A DNA stretch of 6,858 nucleotides from Clostridia bacterium. Lineage in GTDB: Bacteria; Bacillota; Clostridia; Oscillospirales; Acutalibacteraceae. The notes below the pieces were generated by a model, which worked only from the letters and a program-made list of their open reading frames with translations, made no database searches and was not told the origin of the DNA. Shown piece after piece: positions 1-5,493 of the stretch. The number at the start of each line of letters is the position of its first letter. Within the stretch, counting starts at the first letter, position 1. The position numbers were made by a program, and so were the translations under genes. The stretch is from contig JAFVWD010000116.1 in NCBI GenBank assembly GCA_017501865.1, positions 1-6,858 of the forward strand, read 5' to 3'.

Positions 1-435
1 AGCGATTCTTTGTATTTCTTCAACATTACAAATATTACCATAAACATGAACAGGCAAAATAGCACATGTTTTTTCGGTAATTAAACTCTCAAGCCTTGTA
101 GCATCAATTGTAAAATCAATATCATTTATATCACAAAATACCGGTACAAGCCCATTTCGTACTATAGCGTGAGTAGTTGAGGCAAATGTAAATGGTGTTG
201 TGATAATCTCACTGCCTTTTCTGAATTCAAAGGCAGCAATTATGCTTTCTAAAGCCAGATGACCATTTGTAAACAGTTCAACACAGGGCACCTTTAAAAA
301 GCTTTCCAGCTCACGCTGAAATTGCTTATGCTTAGCACCCATATTAGTAAGCATATGACTTTCCCATAATTCTTTTATTTCTTCACAAAACTCTTCATAC
401 TCCGGCATTGAAGAGCGAGTTACATTAATAGACAT
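1..435 (-). CDS. DegT/DnrJ/EryC1/StrS-family sugar aminotransferase, N-terminal part (runs off window)
   Basis: This is the first 145 residues of a PLP-dependent enzyme that transfers an amino group from an amino acid, usually glutamate, to a keto group of a nucleotide-linked sugar in the cytosol. The start is the ATG at 433-435, with an AAAAGG ribosome site 9 bases upstream, and the frame stays open to base 1. Visible family features are the N-terminal MSINVTRSSMPEYEEF with LTNMGAKHKQFQ (about residues 1-40), the cofactor-phosphate region FTNGHLALE (55-63, in place of the commoner SGTxAL), TPFTFASTTHAI (80-91), and the block LPVHVYGN (127-134). The PLP-binding lysine lies beyond the window and cannot be checked. 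The N-terminal style resembles enzymes that act on dTDP-4-keto-6-deoxyhexoses (VioA-like), but the substrate is not proven. It is the fourth gene of the unit, 22 bases after the carboxyltransferase stop. The family is secure; the exact sugar is inference. Confidence 0.9.
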   Translation of the reverse strand, partial: MSINVTRSSMPEYEEFCEEIKELWESHMLTNMGAKHKQFQRELESFLKVPCVELFTNGHLALESIIAAFEFRKGSEIITTPFTFASTTHAIVRNGLVPVFCDINDIDFTIDATRLESLITEKTCAILPVHVYGNICNVEEIQRIA

Positions 436-457
436 AAACTTTTACCTTTTATTACAT

Positions 458-2002
458 TTATAATGGTATGTTGCCATGTTTTTTAGGGTAATTAATTACC
501 TGCTTATCTTCCAAATTTTGGAAAACAAAAACAAGTTTTTTTCTTGTTTCCTGCGGTAAAATAACTTCATCAACCATACCTATAGAAGCTGCAAAATACG
601 GATTCAAATATTTTTTCTCATATATTCTGATTTTTTCCCGCTTAAAATCATTCGCGTTCTGAGCCTTAGCTATTTGCTTGTTGTACATAACATTAACCGC
701 AGCCTCCGCACCCATTACAGCACTTTCGCAAATAGGCCAAGCAAAGACAACATCGGCACCCATAGCCTTACTGTTCATAGCACAATATGATGCCCCGTAT
801 GCTTTTCTTGTTATAACAGTAACTCGCGGTACAGTAGCTTCTGAAAAAGCATACAAAACCTTTGAACCGTGTCGTAATATACCTTTTTTTTCTTCACTTG
901 GACCGGGATAAAAACCGGGCGAATCGAGTAACACTAATAGTGGAATATCGAAGCAATCACAGAATCTTACGAACCGTGCAGTTTTATCAGATGCATCGCA
1001 ATCAATTGCACCACCTAAAACACAGGGTTGGTTTGCAACAATACCAATACTTTTACCCTCTAAGCGAGCAAAGCCTACAACCATATTTCTTGCAAAATCT
1101 TTTGAAACCTCAAAAAATGAATTATCGTCCACAATACAAGAAATTACTTTTTTTACATCATAGCCTTGTTTCATATTATCCGGAACTATGTTTTCTATTC
1201 TTTTGAGATTTTCTTCGTATAAGGAATCATTTTCTATATCAAAAGGCTCTTTTTTATATTCAAGATAATTCAACAATTCTTTTATAGAATTTATACAATC
1301 CTCATCATTTTTGCAAACGAAATTAGCGACACCACTTTTCACACTATGAACCTGAGGACCACCTAATTCATCCATAGAAACACTTTCGCCTGTCAGTGCT
1401 TTAATAACCCGTGGGCCTGTAATAAAAAACTGGCTGGTGTTTTCTACCATAAATACAAAATCGCACATAGCAGGAGAATATGTAGCGCCACCTGCGCAAT
1501 TACCCATTATAGCAGCTATTTGAGGGATATAACCTGAAGCTTGCGTATTCAAATAAAAAAGTCGGCTATATGCAGACGAGGATATTATACCTTCTTCAAT
1601 TCTTGCCCCACCACTATCACACAAGCAAACAAATGGACTTTTAGTTTTCATTGCAAGCTCAAGAGTTTCACAAATTTTTTGTATATGTGCTTCACCTGCA
1701 GAACCACCACTTATTGTGCAGTCTTGTGAAACAGCATATACTGTAAAACCATTCAATTTACCGTAACCAGCAATCACACCATCACCTAAATAGTGTTTTT
1801 TTTGTAAATCACCTGAATCAACTCGTGATTTAACTAACATATTAATTTCAAGAAACTCACCATCATCAAATAACAACTCCATTCTTTCACGAGCTGTCAA
1901 CTTACCTTTTTTATGTTCTCTCTCTATACGCTCAGTGCCACCTGAAAGCAATACCTCATCTTTTATATTTTCAAATTCAATCTTTTTTTCTATATTCCAC
2001 AT
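458..2002 (-). CDS. Acyl-CoA carboxylase carboxyltransferase subunit (PccB/MmdA type)
   Basis: A 514-residue, full-length biotin-dependent carboxyltransferase. The family moves CO2 from carboxybiotin to an acyl-CoA (propionyl- or acetyl-CoA), or runs the reverse in decarboxylases. The N-terminal half shows GKLTARER, LCDSGGARIEEG, and the first oxyanion-hole block GNCAGGATYSPA (about 167-178). The C-terminal half shows LLDSPGFYPG, RHGSKVLYAFSEATVP, and the second oxyanion region YGASYCAMNS (about 402-411). PccB enzymes usually read YGGAYD there; Cys407 replaces the Asp (Asp422 in Streptomyces coelicolor PccB) that affects acyl-CoA choice. I prefer the ATG at 2000-2002, because MWNIEKKIEF matches the usual family N-terminus and GGCGG lies 5 bases upstream. 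A TTG at 2014 in the same frame would add four residues but has no well-spaced ribosome site. No biotin carboxylase or biotin carrier gene is in view. Its place between an acyltransferase and a sugar aminotransferase suggests it supplies an acyl donor for a sugar, which is inference. Confidence 0.93.
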   Translation of the reverse strand: MWNIEKKIEFENIKDEVLLSGGTERIEREHKKGKLTARERMELLFDDGEFLEINMLVKSRVDSGDLQKKHYLGDGVIAGYGKLNGFTVYAVSQDCTISGGSAGEAHIQKICETLELAMKTKSPFVCLCDSGGARIEEGIISSSAYSRLFYLNTQASGYIPQIAAIMGNCAGGATYSPAMCDFVFMVENTSQFFITGPRVIKALTGESVSMDELGGPQVHSVKSGVANFVCKNDEDCINSIKELLNYLEYKKEPFDIENDSLYEENLKRIENIVPDNMKQGYDVKKVISCIVDDNSFFEVSKDFARNMVVGFARLEGKSIGIVANQPCVLGGAIDCDASDKTARFVRFCDCFDIPLLVLLDSPGFYPGPSEEKKGILRHGSKVLYAFSEATVPRVTVITRKAYGASYCAMNSKAMGADVVFAWPICESAVMGAEAAVNVMYNKQIAKAQNANDFKREKIRIYEKKYLNPYFAASIGMVDEVILPQETRKKLVFVFQNLEDKQVINYPKKHGNIPL

Positions 2003-2007
2003 CAAGA

Positions 2008-2012
2008 CCGCC
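2008..2012 (-). promoter_or_regulatory. Ribosome binding site that decides the carboxyltransferase start
   Basis: On the minus strand GGCGG ends 5 bases before the ATG at 2000-2002. It differs by one base from the consensus GGAGG. The upstream TTG at 2014 has GAAGAGAG touching it with no spacer, which is poor for initiation, so this site favours the ATG. It is a weak match, and direct N-terminal data could overturn it. Confidence 0.45.
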
Positions 2013-2030
2013 AACTCTCTTCAGTTTTTA

Positions 2031-2723
2031 TCATCTTACATTTTTTCTACTTAAAAGTTTGGTTTCAATTTCATCTTCAGACAGTTGCTTTATAATCATA
2101 TCGGATATATTTGTCTTTACAACTGAAAAATCTGGAACATTTCTTTTTACAACTGTACAAGCACCCAGAATACATTTTTTGCCAACAGTTGTATAATCAA
2201 AAACTGTGCAATTCAGTCCTACAAATGACTGTTCGCCTATTACACAACAACCAGCAACAGTACTCCTTGTTGCTATGAAACAGTGCGGACCAATTTTGGT
2301 GTCTGCACCAACAAAGCAACTTGCCATCAAAAATGTATCCTCTTCGACCTCAACATTTGTTTGTACAATTACATAATCTTTCACCCAACAATTAGTACCA
2401 TTGATTTTCCCTCTGATTACCGAATGGGGCGATATTATATTAGCAAATATAAAACCGCGTGCTTTCAAAGACTCATAAACCCTACGTCTGTGAGAATTCA
2501 GTCGATCCCATAAAATTGCAACAAAAACCTTAACCGCTTTTTTATCAATAATTTCATCCAACTTCTCAACTGAATAGACCGGTAAATCACAAAATACATC
2601 TGTTGTGCGGTATTCATCGTTAACGGCAAAACCAATCACATCAGACAAATCATAATCCTTTACAAAATCATAAACTCTCTTACCTGTAGAACCAATTCCT
2701 ACAATAACTAATTTTTCTTTCAT
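2031..2723 (-). CDS. NeuD/PglD-like sugar acyltransferase (Rossmann-like domain plus left-handed beta-helix)
   Basis: A 230-residue cytosolic protein with the two-domain layout of NeuD and PglD, which transfer acyl groups from acyl-CoA to sugars. The N-terminal domain begins LVIVGIGSTGKRVYDF (residues 5-20), a glycine-rich nucleotide-binding turn. From about residue 95 hexapeptide repeats form a left-handed beta-helix (VGADTKIG, STVAGCCVIGEQSFVG, TTVGKKCILGACTVV), ending in the usual NVPDFSVV. In C. jejuni PglD the catalytic pair is His125-Glu126 within HECVIG. Here the aligned positions read Ala140-Asp141 before IG, so the general-base histidine is missing; His147 lies a few residues on. Either the active site is rearranged or the activity differs from acetyl transfer. 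The start ATG at 2721-2723 has AAGGCGG 7 bases upstream, just after the WbqC-like gene's stop 14 bases away. Family membership is clear; donor and sugar are unknown, and the downstream carboxyltransferase hints at an unusual acyl donor. Confidence 0.87.
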   Translation of the reverse strand: MKEKLVIVGIGSTGKRVYDFVKDYDLSDVIGFAVNDEYRTTDVFCDLPVYSVEKLDEIIDKKAVKVFVAILWDRLNSHRRRVYESLKARGFIFANIISPHSVIRGKINGTNCWVKDYVIVQTNVEVEEDTFLMASCFVGADTKIGPHCFIATRSTVAGCCVIGEQSFVGLNCTVFDYTTVGKKCILGACTVVKRNVPDFSVVKTNISDMIIKQLSEDEIETKLLSRKNVR

Positions 2724-2737
2724 ATAATAACCGCCTT

Positions 2738-3445
2738 TTATACCAATTCATATTCCTGCAACATTTTTTGTATATCACCTTTAGAATTAAACATCATAAC
2801 ATCGATTATTGACAAATTACTATGAAACTCATTTTCAAACTGCTTATAACAAATTTCGTTAGTTTTAAGAAATCTCAACTCAATATTTTCTTTTTTGAAA
2901 TTTTCTTTATCATAAAGCTCTTGTCCGCCAATTGCATTATAATATTCAGTTGCTCCGAGAATTCTGCATATTTCAAGAACCTTTTCCTCCCCCTTCAAAG
3001 AATTGTTTTTTTCTATTGAAGAAGATAAAACAAGCTCTGTTGTTATATTCAAGTACTTTAAAAGAATCTCAAAAGAACTCATTATGTATTTTGCAATATT
3101 TCTTTCATCATTAAAAATAATCTTTTCTAATATAGGATAAACATCTGAAAAACATGGTGCATCCTTATAATTATCTTGTATAATCCTAATGTTTTTTTGC
3201 TTTAGTTTTTCATCATTGTTGACTTCTACTTCATTTATTAACTTATTTGAACTCGCGCCCGACATTGGCAAGTTAAAATATTTCGGTTCACCATTGACTA
3301 AAATACGATTTCTGTAAATCCAACCACTTTTTATAAAATTAACATCATCATAAATCACATATTTATCCACAGCATTCATAAGCTGAAAATAGCCGATATA
3401 CGGAAAAAAATACGGTTGCATAATACCTAATTTTATATGCCTCAA
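2738..3445 (-). CDS. WbqC-family protein
   Basis: A 235-residue protein of the WbqC family, which is common in O-antigen, capsule and glycosylation clusters. I know of no firmly settled reaction for the family. It is recognised by GIMQPYFFPYIGYFQL near the N-terminus (residues 7-22), VIYDDVNFIKSGWIYRNRIL (about 30-49), NAIGGQELYDKENF (about 170-183) and a C-terminal NLSIIDVMMFNSKGDI. The length is usual for the family and there is no signal peptide or membrane segment, so it is probably cytosolic. The start is uncertain. The TTG at 3443-3445 is the only usual start codon between an in-frame TGA and Met9, but AAAGG sits only 2 bases before it. Starting at Met9 (ATG 3419-3421) would remove the first beta-strand of the motif. 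It is the first gene of unit 2, about 50 bases below the predicted transcription start. It is very AT-rich (16 G or C in bases 2881-2940), lower than unit 1 samples. Confidence 0.88.
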   Translation of the reverse strand: MRHIKLGIMQPYFFPYIGYFQLMNAVDKYVIYDDVNFIKSGWIYRNRILVNGEPKYFNLPMSGASSNKLINEVEVNNDEKLKQKNIRIIQDNYKDAPCFSDVYPILEKIIFNDERNIAKYIMSSFEILLKYLNITTELVLSSSIEKNNSLKGEEKVLEICRILGATEYYNAIGGQELYDKENFKKENIELRFLKTNEICYKQFENEFHSNLSIIDVMMFNSKGDIQKMLQEYELV

Positions 3446-3452
3446 CGCCTTT
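3446..3452 (-). promoter_or_regulatory. Oddly spaced ribosome binding site before the WbqC-like gene
   Basis: On the minus strand AAAGGCG directly abuts the TTG at 3443-3445, leaving only 2 bases between the AAAGG core and the start codon. This is shorter than normal. Combined with a TTG codon it predicts weak initiation, or a different real start such as Met9. Confidence 0.4.
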
Positions 3453-3501
3453 CACTTAAAAGAAGATACAAATATAGACATTACTCTACTTATATTATTC
3501 T

Positions 3502-3530
3502 ATGATATCACAATTTTACTATATTTTCAA
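3502..3530 (-). promoter_or_regulatory. Sigma-70/SigA-type promoter for the polysaccharide unit
   Basis: Read on the minus strand, a -35 box TTGAAA (3530-3525) is followed after exactly 17 bases by a -10 box TATCAT (3507-3502). A TG placed one base before the -10 box makes it an extended -10 element. Each box differs from consensus by one base (TTGACA, TATAAT). The predicted start is near 3495, giving a 5' leader of about 50 bases before the WbqC-like gene. The site lies just after the terminator of the upstream unit, where a new promoter is expected. No clear operator repeat was seen. Confidence 0.65.
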
Positions 3531-3543
3531 CAAAAAAAGAAAT

Positions 3544-3582
3544 AAAAATGTGCATGAAAACTGTCGTTTCATACACATTTTT
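3544..3582 (-). terminator. Rho-independent terminator closing the glycan-use operon (possibly bidirectional)
   Basis: Two 16-base arms (3544-3559 and 3567-3582) are inverted copies with a single difference, which on the minus-strand RNA is a U-G wobble, around a 7-base loop. The core pairs AUGUGUAUGAAA with UUUCAUGCACAU. The arms end in five A and five T bases, so a U-run follows the hairpin on either strand, and further T-runs follow on the minus strand. It starts just 8 bases beyond the stop of the membrane-protein gene. Nothing on the plus strand here appears to need it. Confidence 0.85.
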
Positions 3583-3589
3583 TGCATTT

Positions 3590-4171
3590 TTATTTAACTA
3601 TTTCTCTTTTTTCAGAACTGTCCAATACGGTAACTTTTGCATCTTTAATACAAGAAATTCCGTATTTTGAAGAAACAATTCCAACAACATCTACCCACGC
3701 GCCGTCTTCAGGAATATCGCCCTCAAAAACAACACTTATAGGCACCTTATTTTCGCCATTGTCTACATCAATGTATTTACGGTAAACCCAATATTCTGTA
3801 GTTTTATCATTGATTTTTACAGACTCGAAAACACCCTGCAAATGAATTGTATTACCCTCAAAGCATTCAAAATGCTCGCTGTCCTTGTGCTGATATGAGT
3901 GGTCTAATTCAAGAATCCAATCAACAAAGGTCTCATCTGTAACATCAATATCTATAACACTTTTGTCACTATCGGTAACTGTTGCCGCCTGCTTTGCAGC
4001 TTCTACTTCAGCCGCAAAACGTTCCGGATAGCTTTCCTCCATACTCCATGTGTAAACCAAAAATGAAACGAGCGCTATAATAAAGGCGAGAAGAATACAG
4101 CCGTTTATTATAGTTACCTTCTTTTTAAATGCCGCATCTGCTACGTTGGATTTTTTCTTCTTTTCTGCCAT
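3590..4171 (-). CDS. Small membrane-anchored protein with a possible OB-fold extracytoplasmic domain, function unknown
   Basis: A 193-residue protein that I cannot assign to a characterised family. The N-terminus is lysine-rich (EKKKK, FKKK), followed by one strong membrane segment at about residues 20-41. That predicts the N-terminus inside and the remaining 150 residues outside. A charged, partly helical stretch (about 43-70) links to a beta-rich domain (about 105-185) with NTIHLQGVFESV, TEYWVYRKYIDV and a run ending DGAWVDVVGIVSS. The alternation of strands, with a WVxVVG strand near the end, resembles small OB-fold domains such as the C-terminal part of TIGR03943/YcgQ-type proteins, but the cysteines typical of that family are absent. 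This resemblance is a guess. The ATG at 4169-4171 has a GGAG site about 8 bases upstream. It follows the GH4 gene by 17 bases and is the last gene before the terminator, so it is co-transcribed with sugar-use enzymes, though its role may be unrelated. Confidence 0.78.
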   Translation of the reverse strand: MAEKKKKSNVADAAFKKKVTIINGCILLAFIIALVSFLVYTWSMEESYPERFAAEVEAAKQAATVTDSDKSVIDIDVTDETFVDWILELDHSYQHKDSEHFECFEGNTIHLQGVFESVKINDKTTEYWVYRKYIDVDNGENKVPISVVFEGDIPEDGAWVDVVGIVSSKYGISCIKDAKVTVLDSSEKREIVK

Positions 4172-4188
4172 AATTATTCTCCATTAAA

Positions 4189-5469
4189 TTATTTAAAAAA
4201 TTGTGGAAGATATGCTTTGTGAGCTGCCTTCATTTCTTCATAGCAGGATTTTGCCTGAGCGAAATCTCCGCAAAGTGGGTGAAGCATAAGAGCATTGAGG
4301 GCATCTTCATCTGAACCCTTCATAGCTGCTTCAACAGTATATTTTTCATAAGATTTTACTGTTCTCATAAGGCTTATAATGTGACGATTATTAAACTCTT
4401 CAATTTCTACAGGTTTTGCACCGTCAGCACCTATAACTGCAGCAATCTCAACAATATCATCATCATCCATAAATTTAAGAGTACCGTTGTTTTTTATGTT
4501 AACTACGTGAACCTCTTGCTTGTCATTTGCAATAGCATCTATAAGAGAAACTGCTGCAAGTGAGTACTTGTAGCCGCCACGTTCTTCAAGAAGAGCAGGC
4601 TTAATTACAAGCTCATTATCGCTGTACAGCTCAAGAAGCTGTTCTTCAATTTCCATACAAACCTGAGCACGGCTTTTTGAACCTGCCTTTAAGTGCTGAA
4701 GCTTTGCCTGGCGGCTGTAATAATATTGAAGATATGATGACGGGAAGCCCTTACAAGCATTGAGGCATTCCATATCAAAGCCATCATCATGAATATTTTT
4801 CATAACTGTCGGTGCAAAATCATCATCAAAAATCTTGTCAATATTTTCAACACCGTTTACTTTAACTGAAGTAATCCAGCTTAAGTGGTTAAGACCTAAA
4901 TATGTAATTTTTGCATCTTCACCAACTGCAGCCTTAACATCATCAATCATAGCAATAGGAACGTTGCAAAGACCCATTGTTTTAACATTTGTATGATTAA
5001 TAAGGAATTCAGAAATAATACCTGACGGATTTGTAAAGTTAATAAGCCAAGCATCAGGACAAATTGCTTCAATTCTTTCTGCAATGTGTGCCATAACAGG
5101 AATTGTTCTGAGTGCCTTGAAGAAACCGCCTATACCTGTTGTTTCCTGACCTATAAGGTCGTGCTTTAACGGAATTGACTCGTCAATATGACGGCATGGA
5201 AGCTTACCTACACGAATTTGTGTAACAACAAAATCTGCTCCCTGTAATGCAAGGTCGAGATCATCTGTCATCACAACTTCGCAGTCAATACCTGCGCTTT
5301 TAAGCATACGAACACAAAGAGAGCCTACTATTTCTCTTTTTCTTTCGTCAATATCCATAAAAGCAACTCTTTTAAGCTTTAAAGAGTCCTTTGCTTCTAT
5401 GAAGCCGTAAATAAGTTCAGGACAATATGTACTACCTGAACCGATAACTGTAACATTGATTTCTTTCAT
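4189..5469 (-). CDS. Glycoside hydrolase family 4, probable 6-phospho-beta-glucosidase
   Basis: A 426-residue, full-length GH4 enzyme. The family cleaves phosphorylated glycosides in the cytosol by an NAD- and divalent-metal-dependent oxidation-elimination mechanism. The NAD-binding loop is IGSGSTYCPELI (about 9-20). NFTNPSG (144-150), GLCNVP (166-171, with the metal-binding Cys168 and Asn169) and LNHLSWI (193-199, His195) form the metal and substrate site. The tyrosine-rich block GFPSSYLQYYY (241-251) holds the likely catalytic base, and ERGGYKYSLAAVSLI (296-310) closes the core. All key blocks are intact. The overall pattern fits the 6-phospho-beta-glucosidase branch (LicH/CelF-like) better than the alpha-glucosidase or galacturonidase branches, but substrate choice within GH4 is hard to read. 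The ATG at 5467-5469 has AAGGA 9 bases upstream. It lies 24 bases after a sugar kinase gene, which suggests that the kinase rather than a PTS makes its phosphorylated substrate. No PTS gene is in view. Confidence 0.93.
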   Translation of the reverse strand: MKEINVTVIGSGSTYCPELIYGFIEAKDSLKLKRVAFMDIDERKREIVGSLCVRMLKSAGIDCEVVMTDDLDLALQGADFVVTQIRVGKLPCRHIDESIPLKHDLIGQETTGIGGFFKALRTIPVMAHIAERIEAICPDAWLINFTNPSGIISEFLINHTNVKTMGLCNVPIAMIDDVKAAVGEDAKITYLGLNHLSWITSVKVNGVENIDKIFDDDFAPTVMKNIHDDGFDMECLNACKGFPSSYLQYYYSRQAKLQHLKAGSKSRAQVCMEIEEQLLELYSDNELVIKPALLEERGGYKYSLAAVSLIDAIANDKQEVHVVNIKNNGTLKFMDDDDIVEIAAVIGADGAKPVEIEEFNNRHIISLMRTVKSYEKYTVEAAMKGSDEDALNALMLHPLCGDFAQAKSCYEEMKAAHKAYLPQFFK

Positions 5470-5493
5470 TTATATCAGTCCTTCAAAATAAAA

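Noticed and set aside
678..1729. Plus-strand open frames of 62-114 codons opposite the carboxyltransferase
   Set aside because: They lie wholly inside a confidently recognised minus-strand gene, show no family motifs and have low-complexity Tyr/Phe/Leu-rich translations typical of antisense shadows.
458..2002. Glutaconyl-CoA decarboxylase alpha subunit or 3-methylcrotonyl-CoA carboxylase beta subunit as alternatives
   Set aside because: The 514-residue length and the blocks SMDELGGPQVHSVKSGVANF and RHGSKVLYAFSEATVP fit the PccB/MmdA branch better. A tree would be needed to exclude them fully.
2003..2014. TTG at 2014 as the carboxyltransferase start
   Set aside because: It adds only four residues ahead of the usual family N-terminus and has a purine run touching it with no spacer. 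The ATG at 2002 is better placed, though the choice is not certain.
3446..3589. Riboswitch or small RNA in the gap between the two units
   Set aside because: The predicted leader is only about 50 bases, and apart from the terminator hairpin I saw no further stable structure or known aptamer motif.
2283..4563. Plus-strand open frames of 60-76 codons opposite the acyltransferase, WbqC-like, membrane-protein and GH4 genes
   Set aside because: No recognisable domains, overlap with well-supported genes, and no supporting promoter or ribosome site that I could see.
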